64,000 bases of DNA from Secundilactobacillus angelensis (GCF_012641075.1 NZ_JAAXLJ010000011.1:1-64000), one strand, 5' to 3'; positions 22,869 to 33,418 are shown, numbered from the stretch's first letter. The notes: a model not told the origin generated them from the letters alone. Numbers and translations are program-made.

Positions 22869-24260
22869 ATGACGACGACAAGTGAATTTGACACAATTGC
22901 GGCCGTTGCAACGCCGCCTGGTGAGGGTGGTATCTCAATTATTCGGGTCAGCGGTGATCATGCCTTTGACGCGGTGATGCCTTTATTTAAAGGTAAAGCG
23001 TTGGACAAGGTGAAAAGTCACACAATCAATTATGGTCATATTATTGATCCTGAGACGCAGTCGGAAGTGGATGAGGTCATGGTTTCCGTGATGCGGGCGC
23101 CAAAGACTTACACACGTGAAGATGTGCTTGAGATCAACTGTCATGGCGGTTTGGTTGCGACTAACGAAATTCTGCAGCTTGTTATTAGTCAGGGGGCGCG
23201 GTTAGCCGAACCTGGTGAATTTACCAAGCGCGCCTTCCTTAATGGCCGAATCGATTTAAGCCAAGCTGAAGCCGTTATGGATTTAATTCGTGCTAAGACG
23301 GACCGTTCCATGAAAGTGGCCTTAAACCAGCTTGATGGTAATTTATCACGGTTAATTAAGAATCTGCGGCAAGATATTTTGGAAGTTTTGGCACAAGTTG
23401 AGGTCAATATTGATTATCCTGAATACGATGATGTGGAAACCATGACCACTAAATTACTGCTAGAGAAAGCGCAGGAAGTTAAGGCTTCAATTCAGCAATT
23501 GTTGAAAACCGCAAAGCAAGGGAAGGTACTCCGTGATGGGCTGGCAACGGCAATCGTCGGACGACCTAACGTCGGGAAATCCAGTTTGCTAAACGAACTG
23601 CTTCATGAAGATAAAGCCATTGTGACCGATGTTGCGGGGACCACTCGTGACGTGATCGAGGAATACGTAAACGTTGGTGGCGTGCCATTAAAGCTGGTTG
23701 ATACAGCTGGTATTCATCATACGGAAGATAAAGTTGAAAAAATTGGTGTGGAGCGCTCAAAGAAGGCCATCGCTGCTGCTGATCTCGTCGTGCTGGTTTT
23801 GAACGCCAGTGAACCACTAACGGATGAAGATCGCCAGTTGCTGGCTGACACTGCGGATGAAAAGCGAATTATCATTTTAAATAAAACTGATCTGCCGTTG
23901 AAACTTGAGATGACAGAGCTTGGCCAGTTAGCTGGTGAGACCAAGATCATCAAAGCTTCCATGACTCAAAATCAAGGGGTCGATCAGCTAGAAGGTGAGA
24001 TTAGCCATCTGTTCTTCGACGAAGGCATCGAAACGGGTCGCGGTAACGTCATGGTGACTAACGCTCGTCACATTGGGCTGTTAAATCAAGCTAGTTCTGC
24101 ATTGGATGATGTTATGACTGGAATTGCGGCTGGCATGCCGGTTGATCTGGTTCAAATCGATATGACACGATGCTGGAATAAACTGGGTGAAATCACCGGG
24201 GACAGTTATCAAGATGAACTGTTGGATCAGCTCTTTAGTCAATTTTGTGTTGGTAAGTAA
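22869..24260 (+). CDS. mnmE: tRNA modification GTPase MnmE
   Basis: With MnmG, forms the 5-carboxymethylaminomethyl group on U34 of certain tRNAs. The 463 residues show the N-terminal tetrahydrofolate-binding domain ([21 protein letters not shown]), a helical domain, and an inserted G domain with G1 GRPNVGKSS near 227, [12 protein letters not shown] and NKTD motifs. It ends in CVGK, whose Cys is essential in the family (usually CIGK). The ATG at 22869 follows GGAGGG. mnmG follows by 29 nt. Confidence 0.97.
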   Translation: MTTTSEFDTIAAVATPPGEGGISIIRVSGDHAFDAVMPLFKGKALDKVKSHTINYGHIIDPETQSEVDEVMVSVMRAPKTYTREDVLEINCHGGLVATNEILQLVISQGARLAEPGEFTKRAFLNGRIDLSQAEAVMDLIRAKTDRSMKVALNQLDGNLSRLIKNLRQDILEVLAQVEVNIDYPEYDDVETMTTKLLLEKAQEVKASIQQLLKTAKQGKVLRDGLATAIVGRPNVGKSSLLNELLHEDKAIVTDVAGTTRDVIEEYVNVGGVPLKLVDTAGIHHTEDKVEKIGVERSKKAIAAADLVVLVLNASEPLTDEDRQLLADTADEKRIIILNKTDLPLKLEMTELGQLAGETKIIKASMTQNQGVDQLEGEISHLFFDEGIETGRGNVMVTNARHIGLLNQASSALDDVMTGIAAGMPVDLVQIDMTRCWNKLGEITGDSYQDELLDQLFSQFCVGK

Positions 24261-24289
24261 ACGAGAGAAATTTTATAGGAGGAAACAAC

Positions 24290-26200
24290 ATGCCTGAGAT
24301 TCAAGCCTATCAAGGCAGTGACTACGATGTCATCGTCGTTGGTGCCGGCCATGCTGGAGTAGAAGCAGCGCTAGCAGCAGCTCGAATGGGCAACCAAACG
24401 TTATTAATGACCATCAATTTAGATATGGTGGCGTTTATGCCATGTAATCCATCAGTGGGTGGTCCAGCTAAGGGAATCGTCGTGCGAGAAATTGACGCAC
24501 TTGGCGGTGAAATGGCTAAGAATATTGATAAAACCTACGTGCAGATGCGGATGCTCAATACCGGTAAGGGTCCAGCTGTCCGGGCCTTACGGGCGCAAGC
24601 GGATAAGCATGCATATCATGCTGAGATGAAACATACTCTGGAAAGGGAACCTAATTTAACGCTTCGTCAGGGAATCGTCGACGACTTAATTGTTGAAGAT
24701 GGGGTCTGCAAGGGTGTCATTACCAACACGGGAGCACACTACAGCTCTAAAACGGTGGTAATTGCTGCCGGAACGGCCGCACGAGGAAAAATTATTATCG
24801 GAGAGCTGATGTATTCATCAGGTCCTAACAATTCCCAGCCAGCGATGAAACTCACTAAGAACCTCGAAAAATACGGATTAGAGCTTAAACGGTTTAAAAC
24901 CGGAACACCGCCACGAGTTGACGGTCATACCATTAACTATGGTGAAACACAAGAGCAGCCAGGGGACAAAGAACCTAATCATTTCAGTTACGAAACGCCA
25001 GATGAAAATTATTTGGCACTCAAAAATCAGCTATCATGCTGGTTAACGTATACCAATGAAACGACCCATAAAATTATTCGCGCTAACCTCGATCGGGCAC
25101 CAATGTTTACCGGCGTCATCGAAGGAGTCGGTCCGCGTTACTGTCCTTCAATTGAAGATAAGATCGTTCGTTTTGCGGACAAGAGTCGTCATCAATTGTT
25201 CTTGGAACCAGAGGGTCGAAATACGGATGAGTGGTATGTTCAAGGCTTATCCACTTCAATGCCGGAAGAAGTGCAGCAAAAGATTCTCCATTCCATCAAG
25301 GGATTGGAAAGCGCTGAACTCATGCGCCCAGGATATGCCATTGAATACGATGTGGTTTCGCCATATCAATTACGGCCAACACTGGAAACTAAAATTGTCA
25401 AAAACTTGTATACTGCTGGTCAAACTAACGGGACTTCAGGCTATGAAGAAGCTGCTGGCCAAGGAATTATGGCTGGTATTAATGCCGGGCTACGTGCTTT
25501 GGGTAAAGAACCTTACGTCATGAAACGGTCAGAAGGCTATATTGGTGTCATGATCGATGATTTGGTCACTAAGGGTACCAATGAACCATACCGTTTACTG
25601 ACGAGCCGGGCTGAATACCGTTTGATTTTGCGCCACGATAACGCTGACTTACGGTTAACACCTAAAGGCCACGAACTGGGATTGATTTCTGACGAACGGT
25701 ACGACGCTTTTTTAGAGAAGCGAAAAACCATTGAAGATGAGATTGAACGTTTGAATAGTGTTCGGGTCAAGCCTTCTCCAGAAGTGAACGCCTACGTTGA
25801 ATCACACAACGAAAAACCGTTGAAAGACGGTGTTTTAGCTGCAGAATTTCTCCGTCGGCCACAAGTCACTTATAAGGATCTATTGAAATTTATTCCAGCG
25901 CCCGAGAAGCCATTGGATCGGCGCGTGATTGAGGAAATCGAAATTCGAATTAAGTACGCTGGTTACATTAAGAAAGCTGAAGAGAATGTGGCTAAGATGA
26001 AGAAGATGGAGTCCAAGAAGATTCCTGAAAATATCGACTTCGATGCCATTGATGGCTTAGCCACAGAGGCTCACCAAAAATTAGATAAGATTCGACCTGA
26101 AACAATTGCGCAGGCAACGCGGATCAGTGGGGTTAATCCAGCTGATATTGCCATCTTGAGCGTGTATATTGAACAGGGAAAAATTGCTAAGATTCACTAA
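24290..26200 (+). CDS. mnmG: tRNA uridine-5-carboxymethylaminomethyl modification enzyme MnmG (GidA)
   Basis: FAD-binding partner of MnmE in wobble-uridine modification. The 636 residues begin with a Rossmann FAD motif [19 protein letters not shown] and contain the family motifs [12 protein letters not shown] and [14 protein letters not shown]. The second GidA signature [19 protein letters not shown] is near 375-395. The GidA-associated C-terminal domain is complete. The ATG at 24290 follows AGGAGG. A family A repeat starts 7 nt after the stop in place of a conventional terminator. Confidence 0.97.
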   Translation: MPEIQAYQGSDYDVIVVGAGHAGVEAALAAARMGNQTLLMTINLDMVAFMPCNPSVGGPAKGIVVREIDALGGEMAKNIDKTYVQMRMLNTGKGPAVRALRAQADKHAYHAEMKHTLEREPNLTLRQGIVDDLIVEDGVCKGVITNTGAHYSSKTVVIAAGTAARGKIIIGELMYSSGPNNSQPAMKLTKNLEKYGLELKRFKTGTPPRVDGHTINYGETQEQPGDKEPNHFSYETPDENYLALKNQLSCWLTYTNETTHKIIRANLDRAPMFTGVIEGVGPRYCPSIEDKIVRFADKSRHQLFLEPEGRNTDEWYVQGLSTSMPEEVQQKILHSIKGLESAELMRPGYAIEYDVVSPYQLRPTLETKIVKNLYTAGQTNGTSGYEEAAGQGIMAGINAGLRALGKEPYVMKRSEGYIGVMIDDLVTKGTNEPYRLLTSRAEYRLILRHDNADLRLTPKGHELGLISDERYDAFLEKRKTIEDEIERLNSVRVKPSPEVNAYVESHNEKPLKDGVLAAEFLRRPQVTYKDLLKFIPAPEKPLDRRVIEEIEIRIKYAGYIKKAEENVAKMKKMESKKIPENIDFDAIDGLATEAHQKLDKIRPETIAQATRISGVNPADIAILSVYIEQGKIAKIH

Positions 26201-26206
26201 TTTATG

Positions 26207-26419
26207 AGAGTGTGGCACACCTCGGTAGATTCCAGAGTTTAAGACAAATAACCCCATTCCGATGTTTTTATCGGGGTGGGGTTATTTGTCTTAAATGGCC
26301 GGAATCTGAGTTGTATAACAGGTTTGGGCTAGATCACATTGTTGGACACAAGAGACTATATTTCATGTTCCAGTTAAGAACCTGGAAAAAATCTTTATCA
26401 ATATCATCTTGTATCACAA
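26207..26419 (+). repeat. Family A hairpin repeat, copy A1 (after mnmG)
   Basis: About 213 nt. The left end GAGTGTGGCACACCTCGG is followed by TAGATTCC, a variable stem GACAAATAACCCCA/TGGGGTTATTTGTC enclosing CCGAT/ATCGG, then TTAAATGGCCGGAATCTGAG. The tail holds TTAAGAACC and CTTTATCAATAT and ends near TTGTATCACA. Ends and tail match copies at 29826, 42007 and 61463. Confidence 0.82.
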
Positions 26420-26426
26420 TTCCTGG

Positions 26427-26930
26427 TTACTCTAAATTAAGATGTTTAAACAAGTTCTTTTGGTATTCACGGTCACTTTTGCGTTCTACTAGACGATCCT
26501 CATATCCATTGCAAATGAACTTTTCTTCTTCGGTTTCGGGAATGATTTCGGGCAGTGGTGGATCAGCGGGATTAGCCACTGTGACGAAGGTGACAAAACA
26601 AGTGAAACCGACAAAGCGCTCACCGGTTAGCAGGTGTTCTCCAAGCCCCTTAACAAAGACTTCTAGTGAGCGGTGGCTGGTACCGGTGACATAGGACTCA
26701 ATCAGTATTGCATCTTGCATGACAAATGGCGCGATAAAATTCATGTGATCCATTGTTGCGGTGACCTGCACCTGACGGATGGCCTGGGAGGCTGCAATTG
26801 AGCTGGTATCATCAACTAAGGACAGAATCCGACCGCCGAACACGGTGTTGTGTTCGTTCAAATCGGAACTAAACACACGGTGACTTGAAGTGGCTAGCGT
26901 TTGGTGACAGGTTAACTGGTTTGTGCTCAT
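26427..26930 (-). CDS. Acyl-CoA thioesterase, hotdog fold (YkhA/YciA type)
   Basis: Likely hydrolyses acyl-CoA thioesters in the cytoplasm. From the ATG at 26930, which follows CTGGAGGTCACCACT, it has 167 residues. The hotdog-family signature is the RVFSSDLNEHNTVFGG stretch near 12-27, with the conserved Asn-x-x-x-Thr-x-Phe-Gly-Gly pattern and the following DDTSSIAAS helix. A longer form from 26966 would place the ribosome-binding site inside the gene and is rejected. It is a single gene, convergent with mnmG; its stop lies only a few bases from the end of repeat A1. The substrate is unknown. Confidence 0.85.
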   Translation of the reverse strand: MSTNQLTCHQTLATSSHRVFSSDLNEHNTVFGGRILSLVDDTSSIAASQAIRQVQVTATMDHMNFIAPFVMQDAILIESYVTGTSHRSLEVFVKGLGEHLLTGERFVGFTCFVTFVTVANPADPPLPEIIPETEEEKFICNGYEDRLVERKSDREYQKNLFKHLNLE

Positions 26931-27090
26931 AGTGGTGACCTCCAGTGGTTGGTGAATTAAGACCATTCTACCATAAATTCACAAGTGATAATAAAACGGT
27001 TACATTCACAAAACAATCAATCAGGAACAGAATAATTGTATTTTGCGTTAACAACTTTCATAATGAAGCCAAAAATATCGGAAAGAAGCG

Positions 27091-27453
27091 ATGAATATGA
27101 CACGCCAGTTAACCTTATCACCAGAAGCGATTGCGAAAATTAAACCGCATTTGAAAGATGACACCCGAATTTTACTAAGCTATGATGACGGTGTTGGTCC
27201 TTATTCTCACCATGGTTTGGTAGCTCTGCAAGTTTCATTTCAGTTAGTACTGATTAATGATAGTCAACCATTCAAGGACTATGATGAAGAAATCGACACG
27301 AATCTGCAACCGATGTACGTCAAAAGTTATTCCGATCGGTTTTTAAGCGAGCAGATGACTTTAAAGCTGCAGCCGAAGTATCAGACGCTGATCTTGGCGG
27401 ATGACAGCGAAGTCATTGATCAAAACGTTGAAATTGTGGATGAAAGACAATAG
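27091..27453 (+). CDS. Iron-sulphur cluster biosynthesis (HesB/YqkB-like) family protein
   Basis: A small protein of 120 residues resembling the HesB-like family of lactobacilli, of unknown exact function. Visible features are the N-terminal LTLSPEAIAKIKPHL helix and a mixed beta core with LLSYDDGVGPYSHHG. It has no Cys residues, so it lacks the Cys ligands of true A-type Fe-S carriers and is unlikely to carry a cluster the same way. The ATG at 27091 follows GGAAAGAAGCG. It stands alone between two oppositely organised genes. Confidence 0.65.
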   Translation: MNMTRQLTLSPEAIAKIKPHLKDDTRILLSYDDGVGPYSHHGLVALQVSFQLVLINDSQPFKDYDEEIDTNLQPMYVKSYSDRFLSEQMTLKLQPKYQTLILADDSEVIDQNVEIVDERQ

Positions 27454-27461
27454 AATTTACA

Positions 27462-27491
27462 GGCGGTGACTAAGATGGTTGCCGTTTTTTT
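27462..27491 (+). terminator. Probable terminator of the HesB-like gene
   Basis: GGCGGTGAC and GGTTGCCG can pair imperfectly around a short loop, followed by seven T. Confidence 0.5.
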
Positions 27492-27647
27492 GTTATTCTA
27501 AGGGAGAAAAATGGTTGTGAAGAAAATAACTTACAAAAAGTAAGCAAACTACGTGACTTTTAAAAAATGTCGCCCTATACTTTTACGTGTTGAACAATTT
27601 AGGAATGAATAGTTCTAAATAGAAACTGATGGAGGAGTGCGATTCAG

Positions 27648-29408
27648 ATGACAAAAATGATGGCAGGACAAGCATTAGTTAAGGTATTGGAAGATTGGGA
27701 CGTTGACCATATTTATGGGATTCCAGGCGGTTCCATTAACCATACCGTTGAAGGTCTATACCTAGAACAAGATAAAATTAAATACATCCAGGTTCGTCAT
27801 GAAGAAGTGGGTGCAATTGCCGCTTCAGCAGACGCTAAATTTACCGGTAAAATTGGGGTAGCTTTTGGTTCTGCTGGTCCTGGTGCCACTCACCTATTTA
27901 ATGGCTTGTACGATGCCAAAATGGACCACGTACCAGTGCTGGCCATTGTGGGTCAAGTGCCACAGCCAACGATGAACACCAATTTCTTCCAGGAAATGGA
28001 TGAGACGCCAATGTTTGAGGACGTTTCGGTTTACAACCGGACAGTGACAACGGCGGAACAGGTGCCATACGTCATCAATGAAGCGATTCGCGAAGCCTAC
28101 CGTCAAAGTGGGGTTGCTGTAGTGATCTTGCCGGAAGACTTAACCACCAAAGAAATCGATTACGAACCAGCTAAGACACCAAAAGTTGTAGCTAATAACT
28201 ACAGTCAAACCGTTGATCCAAAGGCGATCCAAGACAGCATTAAGATGATCAAAGAAGCTAAGCACCCATTAATTTATGCTGGCCGCGGCTTATTAGGTGC
28301 CCGTGACGAATTAACGAAGTTCTCAGAACAGTTCAACATTCCAGTGATGAACACCGTACCAGCTACCGGAGTCATTTCCACTGATCACCCGAACTTTATT
28401 GGGACGTTTGGTCGTTTAGGCGCTAAATCAGGGTTTGAAGCCTTGCAGCATACTGACTTGATCCTGTTCTTGGCTTCCGAATTCCCATTTGCACAGTTCT
28501 GGCCAAAGGACGTTAAAATTATCCAAGTGAACACCAATGCTTTTGATATTGGTAAGACAGTTGATGTCGATTACGCCATCATTGCGGATGCTAAGGCTTA
28601 CTTGAACGATATGATTGCTACTGGTGAAACCCGTCCAGCTGATACTTGGCTAAAAGCTAACCAAGAAAACAAGGCTAACTGGGATAAGTGGCTGGATGAA
28701 CAGGCCGAAGACGACAGCCGGGGCTTGAACCCAGAAGCCGTCACCAAGAAGATCGCCGAATTAGCAGGTTCTAATGATACTTACGCTGTTGATACCGGGA
28801 ATGTTTCTGAATGGGGCGTTCGTGGCTTACCAATGAATAAGAATCAGCGGTTTGCTATTTCCGGTTTATTTGCCACCATGGGCTTTGGTTTACCAGGTGG
28901 TATGGCCGGAGCTCTCAGTGTTCCTGATGCTCAGGCTTGGTCATTATCAGGTGATGGTGGTTTTGCCATGGTCGCACCCGATATTATCACTGAAGCCCGC
29001 TACGAATTACCAGTCATCAACGTCGTCTTCTCCAACAGCCGATTTGGCTTTATCTATTATGAACAGGCTGAATCCAAGCAGCATTTCTATGGTGTTGATT
29101 TAACCGATGCTGATTGGGCAAAGGTTGCTGAAGGACTTGGCGGAATCGGCTTCACCGTTAAGAACAAAGCTGATCTGGACGAAGTCTTCGCTAAGGTCAA
29201 GGATCTGCAAGCCAAGGGTAACAAGAAGCCAATCGTTATCAATGCTTACATCAATCCTGATGACCCAATCGCCACGGCCTTTATGCCATTAGACGAAAAA
29301 CTCTACGGCGCGGATACTGTTAAGGCATACTCAGAGAAGTACCACATTGATCCAAAGACGCAGCCATCATTGGGCGAATTGCTTCGTGCTCAGGGTGACG
29401 AAAAATAG
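27648..29408 (+). CDS. poxB: Pyruvate oxidase (acetyl-phosphate and H2O2 forming)
   Basis: Thiamine-diphosphate and FAD enzyme converting pyruvate, phosphate and O2 to acetyl-phosphate, CO2 and H2O2, giving aerobically grown lactobacilli extra ATP. The 586 residues have the TPP-enzyme layout: PYR domain with the catalytic Glu in VRHEEVGAIAASADA near 49-63, a central FAD domain, and a PP domain with the Mg-TPP motif starting GDGGFAMVAPDI near 434. The protein is full length. The ATG at 27648 follows GGAGGAG. A TATACT -10 lies near 27577. I see no clear cre site upstream, although pox genes in relatives are often CcpA-controlled. Confidence 0.93.
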   Translation: MTKMMAGQALVKVLEDWDVDHIYGIPGGSINHTVEGLYLEQDKIKYIQVRHEEVGAIAASADAKFTGKIGVAFGSAGPGATHLFNGLYDAKMDHVPVLAIVGQVPQPTMNTNFFQEMDETPMFEDVSVYNRTVTTAEQVPYVINEAIREAYRQSGVAVVILPEDLTTKEIDYEPAKTPKVVANNYSQTVDPKAIQDSIKMIKEAKHPLIYAGRGLLGARDELTKFSEQFNIPVMNTVPATGVISTDHPNFIGTFGRLGAKSGFEALQHTDLILFLASEFPFAQFWPKDVKIIQVNTNAFDIGKTVDVDYAIIADAKAYLNDMIATGETRPADTWLKANQENKANWDKWLDEQAEDDSRGLNPEAVTKKIAELAGSNDTYAVDTGNVSEWGVRGLPMNKNQRFAISGLFATMGFGLPGGMAGALSVPDAQAWSLSGDGGFAMVAPDIITEARYELPVINVVFSNSRFGFIYYEQAESKQHFYGVDLTDADWAKVAEGLGGIGFTVKNKADLDEVFAKVKDLQAKGNKKPIVINAYINPDDPIATAFMPLDEKLYGADTVKAYSEKYHIDPKTQPSLGELLRAQGDEK

Positions 29409-29421
29409 TTTTTAAAGCATC

Positions 29422-29466
29422 AAAAATGGCGGATTACACTGAAATAAGTGTAATCCGCTATTTTTG
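29422..29466 (+). terminator. poxB terminator
   Basis: AGCGGATTACACT-type stem: GGCGGATTACACT pairs with AGTGTAATCCGCT around a short loop, followed by TTTTT; A tracts precede it. Confidence 0.92.
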
Positions 29467-29520
29467 TATCATCTTGCTGGAGAAAATAATTTTCAAGTTC
29501 CGTTGTTACAAATTTGCCGT

Positions 29521-29564
29521 AATACCCGCAAGATTGATGAAATCTGGTATTATACGGGTATAGT
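29521..29564 (+). promoter_or_regulatory. Promoter with inverted repeat, possible operator
   Basis: ATACCCG (29522-29528) and CGGGTAT (29555-29561) form an inverted repeat bracketing TTGATG (29534-29539). The second arm overlaps a possible -10, TATAGT (29559-29564; spacing 19). It lies just before the small gene at 29587, so a repressor site is plausible but unproven. Confidence 0.4.
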
Positions 29565-29586
29565 GATCTTGGAGGAGGGAAATGCA

Positions 29587-29778
29587 ATGGCGAAATGGTT
29601 CGAAAGAAAACAATCTAACCGGTATGCACTTGGGGGCACCAATAGTGATCATGAACTTGACTATGGTGAGTTTTTCACGGCATATATCAGGAGTAAACAA
29701 AACGACATGTCTCGGCAACGGCATCAGGCCCAAAAGGTGTCGAATCAACTTAAGAAAGAACGACAACGAAATTCATAG
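29587..29778 (+). CDS. Small hydrophilic protein of unknown function
   Basis: From the ATG at 29587, directly after a strong GGAGGAGGG ribosome-binding site, it encodes 63 residues: MAKWFERKQSNRYALGG followed by an acidic segment with ELDYGEFF and a highly basic Gln/Lys/Arg-rich C-terminus. There is no signal peptide, membrane segment or Cys, and I do not recognise a family. An in-frame upstream extension to 29464 precedes the promoter and is rejected. The strong ribosome-binding site and own promoter argue that it is real. It is followed by the far end of an inverted family A repeat. Confidence 0.65.
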   Translation: MAKWFERKQSNRYALGGTNSDHELDYGEFFTAYIRSKQNDMSRQRHQAQKVSNQLKKERQRNS

Positions 29779-29825
29779 CGCGATGCAGCTTGGTAGTTTC
29801 TACACTGTTACGCAAAGGCAGGATA

Positions 29826-30038
29826 TGTGACATAAGTCTGTATCGACAAGGATTTAATTCAATTTTTTGATACACACACATCCTAAAATTTGTTTTAATT
29901 CTTCATTACTTGAATATAGCCTTTAACCTGTTCCACAATTTAGATTCCGGCCATATAACGCCATCCCGATAATAAAGCCATCGGAATGACGTCATTTTGG
30001 CGTTATATTCTGGAATCTACTGAGTTGTGGAACAGCCT
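29826..30038 (-). repeat. Family A hairpin repeat, copy A2 (after lepB)
   Basis: Minus-strand orientation, left end about 10 nt after the lepB stop. It begins GGCTGTTCCACAACTCAG and TAGATTCC; the hairpin closes with GGAATCT and AATTGTGGAACAG. The core stem ATAACGC/GCGTTAT encloses CATTCCGAT/ATCGGGATG. The far end reads CAGACTTATGTCACA, matching the other copies. Confidence 0.82.
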
Positions 30039-30048
30039 TTTCTTTTGA

Positions 30049-30645
30049 CTATTCATAGCCCAGACTGTTGACATTTGCTCGCTGGGTCTTCGTTCCCGCC
30101 CAGATTGGTACTTTAACGACGCCAGCAATCTTACTTTTTTTGACGAAGCCCCAGTATCTACTGTCATTTGAAACGCTACGGTGGTCACCCAAGACGAAGT
30201 ATTCACCCTTAGGAACAACTGTCACACGCTTACTACCCCAGCCAGAAAGTTTGTGCTGTTTTGCAAGGGTTTGTAGCGTCCAGTTATGGCTGCCAGTACC
30301 AGTAGTGGCTTCACTATTGCTAATGAAGCTTTGATTAACAACTTTATCATTCACATAAAGTTTGTCATTAACGAATGAGACGGTGTCACCGGGTAGACCA
30401 ATGACCCGCTTAACATAGTCAGTGCCGGCAGTGGCTTCTGGATCAGCCCCATGTGCATCGAACACAATGACACTCAAGTGCTTAATTTTAGCCTGTTTGA
30501 ACATCCAGACCCGTTCATTGTTGGTTAGATTGGGCTCCATGGATGGACCATCAACGCGAACAGGTGATAATACGAACATTTTTAAGCCGACTGCCAAGAG
30601 GATACCTATAACGACTGGAATAATGATTTCTCTAATAAATTTCAT
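30049..30645 (-). CDS. lepB: Type I signal peptidase
   Basis: Membrane-bound serine protease that removes signal peptides from exported proteins. The 198 residues have one N-terminal membrane anchor (about 5-25), box B with the catalytic Ser35 in DGPSMEPNL, box D with Lys79 in DYVKRVIGLPGD, and box E GDHRSVSNDSR near 150, all intact. The start at 30645 is an ATG. It is a single gene with a family A repeat right behind the stop. Confidence 0.95.
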   Translation of the reverse strand: MKFIREIIIPVVIGILLAVGLKMFVLSPVRVDGPSMEPNLTNNERVWMFKQAKIKHLSVIVFDAHGADPEATAGTDYVKRVIGLPGDTVSFVNDKLYVNDKVVNQSFISNSEATTGTGSHNWTLQTLAKQHKLSGWGSKRVTVVPKGEYFVLGDHRSVSNDSRYWGFVKKSKIAGVVKVPIWAGTKTQRANVNSLGYE

Positions 30646-30852
30646 TAACTAATAATCCCTTCCAGAGCCTGCTGTGCAAGTTCTGCTGAGTTGTAAACAC
30701 ACTTTATATTACTCTTTTTCTTTCAAAAGTCATCATAGTTAGATTGAGTGACTGTAATGTTAACCAGCTTATTGCTGGTTTCACTAGTATATTCTGGCAT
30801 AATTCCGTATCATTGTAGGTATGATGATACATAGAAGGGATGAACTGATAAC

Positions 30853-32037
30853 ATGTCTGAAAACCGTCACCGACTCCGATTCGTTTTAATACTTGGCACA
30901 TTAAGTGCAACGGGGCCGTTGTCCATTGATTTATATTTACCTGCATTACCGCAAATGATGCGGCAATTTCATACCCCCACCTCGTTGATTCAGCTTAGCT
31001 TGACCGCCTGTTTATTAGGATTGGCGTTCGGTCAGCTGATTGCGGGACCCTTAAGCGATCATTACGGCCGAAAGAAACCACTATTAGCTGGTTTTCTGGT
31101 GTTCTCTCTGGCTTCCTTTTTAATTGCGATGACTCATTCAATCACCATGCTGATCATCATGCGGTTTATTCAAGGGTTAGCTGGTGCCAGCGGGCAGGTG
31201 CTTTCCCGAGCAGTGGCCCGGGATTTATTTAGTGGCCATCCTTTAACTAACTTTTATGCCATCTTAAATGCGGTCAACGGTGTGTTCCCAATCATTGCGC
31301 CGATTATCGGTGGATTTATGATTCAGTTTGTACCCTGGCAAGCGATTTTTATTCTCCTAGGTGCAATTGGACTAGTACTTTCTGGCCTCATCGTGGTCGG
31401 CATTCCTGAAACCTTAGCACAAAAAAATCGTTTAACCGGGCCACTCTTTGCCACATTTAAATCCTTTGGTCACTTAGTTAAAATGCCAGGTTTTATGCGC
31501 AATGTTGTGATTACCGGATTAGTTTACGGCTGTTTATTCAGTTACATTTCAGCTTCGACTTTCATTTACCAGCAGCTATTTCATCTTTCCGCCCAAACTT
31601 TCAGTCTGATTTATGCCATGAACGGACTGGGAATCGTTATTGGGAGTGGGTTACCAAGTCGAGTCAATCACCTTTCCGAAGTTCGGCAAATGAAGATTGG
31701 TATGATGATCGTCCTATTAGATAGTCTGATCTTGCTGGCGGGCTCGTGGTTACATTTCCCATTGATTTTAGTGGCAGTCTTATTGTGGTTCTTAGTGTTA
31801 TTTATTGGAATGCTATTGACGCTAACCACTTCCATTATTATGAATCAGACACCGCAAAATGCAGGGAGTGCCTCTGCCTTGGTGGGGTTGTCGCAAAACG
31901 CATTTGGCGGGATTTCTTCACCATTAGTCGGTCTATTTGGTACTGCCAGTTATGCGCCAATGGCTGGGCTGATACTCATTTATATTTTAGGAGCGTTAGG
32001 GCTTTCTTATAAGGAACGAATGCTCGTTAAGCAATAA
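30853..32037 (+). CDS. MFS drug resistance transporter, Bcr/CflA type
   Basis: Proton-coupled exporter of about 12 membrane helices and 394 residues. The Bcr/CflA signature is the LSIDLYLPALPQMM segment in helix 1 and GPLSDHYGRKKPLL between helices 2 and 3 (MFS motif A). It is followed by the IQGLAGASGQVLSRAVARD segment in helix 4. The gene diverges from lepB and is followed 54 nt later by pepC. The substrate is unknown. Confidence 0.9.
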   Translation: MSENRHRLRFVLILGTLSATGPLSIDLYLPALPQMMRQFHTPTSLIQLSLTACLLGLAFGQLIAGPLSDHYGRKKPLLAGFLVFSLASFLIAMTHSITMLIIMRFIQGLAGASGQVLSRAVARDLFSGHPLTNFYAILNAVNGVFPIIAPIIGGFMIQFVPWQAIFILLGAIGLVLSGLIVVGIPETLAQKNRLTGPLFATFKSFGHLVKMPGFMRNVVITGLVYGCLFSYISASTFIYQQLFHLSAQTFSLIYAMNGLGIVIGSGLPSRVNHLSEVRQMKIGMMIVLLDSLILLAGSWLHFPLILVAVLLWFLVLFIGMLLTLTTSIIMNQTPQNAGSASALVGLSQNAFGGISSPLVGLFGTASYAPMAGLILIYILGALGLSYKERMLVKQ

Positions 32038-32091
32038 GCATTACAATAAAACCATTTAGAGTAACCAGGTTTAATTAGGAGGAACGAATTT

Positions 32092-33418
32092 ATGATTAAA
32101 TCAAATCCATCACAGCTGACCACAGCTGATTTTAAACACTATCATGAAGAATTAATTCAGCGTCCAGACGCGGCAGTCATTAGTCGTGCCGTGATGACTA
32201 ACGGAATCGACGCTGCGGCAACTGATCCGCAAGCAAAGGTGCGGCTTCACCGGGAGTTCTCAGTCGAATTAGAAACGGGCACTGTCACCAATCAGAAACA
32301 AAGTGGCCGCTGTTGGGAATTTTCACTATTGAATACCCTTCGGCACAAGTTCGAACAAACCCATCATGTTAAGAACTTTGAACTGTCGCAAAATTATTTG
32401 TTTTTGGGACAGAGTTGAGCGGGCGAATATGTTTTACCAGCAGATTTTAGCAACTGCTGATAAAGATCCCAATGACCGTGAAGTCGCATTTTATCTGAAG
32501 ATGGCGGGCGGGGATGGCGGCCATTGGCCTATGGCTGCGGCGTTAGTCGAAAAATACGGCGTGATGCCGGCTTATGCTATGCCAGAAACTTATAATACCG
32601 ACCATACTAATGCCTTTGCGTCGACTTTGGCGCTTAAAATGAAACGGGATGCCATGATTTTACGTAACCTGGTTCATGGCGGTGCCAGCACAGATCAGTT
32701 AGACGAAAAGCGGCGACAAATGGTGGGTGAAGTATATCGCATGGCCGCCTATTCCTTTGGCGAACCACCCGCAACCTTCGATTTAGAGTACCGTGATAGT
32801 GACAAGAAGTTGCATCGACAAGCCAAATTGACGCCAATCGCCTTTTTCAAGCAGGATTTTGACGTTGATTTGGAGGATTATGTGGTCGTCACCAATTCGC
32901 CAGATAAGCCGTTAAATGAACTTTATCGCTTAGCTAGTCAGGAAAACATCGCAGGTGGTAAGCAGATCCAGTTCTTAAATATGGACATGTCAGTTTTAAA
33001 GCAGGCGGCAATCGCTCAGCTACAGGATGGCGAAACGGTCTGGTTCGGTAACGATGTTCTGCAACAAATGAGTCGGGAACAAGGCTTCTTGGATGCAAAA
33101 TTATATCGGCGGGCAGAACTCTTTGGCATTGATTTGTCTATGAGCAAAGCACAGCGGTTTGCCTATCACGAAGCTGAAGTGACCCACGCCATGACCTTGA
33201 CCGGGGTTAACCTCGTTGATGGCCAGCCTAACCGCTGGAAGGTCGAGAATTCCTGGGGTGAGAAAAATGGCGAAAAAGGTTATTTCGTGATGACGGATGA
33301 CTGGATGGATCAGTTTGTCTATCAAGTCGTGGTGCACAAAAAGTACTTAACGGATGAGCAGCAATCGATTTTGACTCATCAACCAGTAGAATTGGCACCA
33401 TGGGATCCACTGATGTAA
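32092..33418 (+). pseudogene. pepC: Aminopeptidase C (bleomycin-hydrolase family C1B), frameshifted
   Basis: PepC is a cytoplasmic cysteine aminopeptidase that completes peptide breakdown in lactic acid bacteria. The sequence is two overlapping frames. The first (32092-32418, 108 residues) holds the active-site Cys74 in QKQSGRCWEFSL and ends abruptly after NYLFLGQS. The second resumes as FWDRVERANMFY and carries the catalytic His (HAMTLTGV) and Asn (VENSWGEKNG), ending PWDPLM. The break is a T5 run at 32401-32405; removing one T, or adding two, restores a single reading of about 445 residues, the normal length. Nothing else is damaged, so it is a recent lesion or a base-calling error. The ATG at 32092 follows TAGGAGG. 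Confidence 0.88.

Noticed and set aside
26426-32069. Shared 15-mer TTTAGAGTAACCAGG near the thioesterase end and before pepC
   Set aside because: A single 15-base match is expected by chance in 64 kb on both strands and there is no extended similarity.
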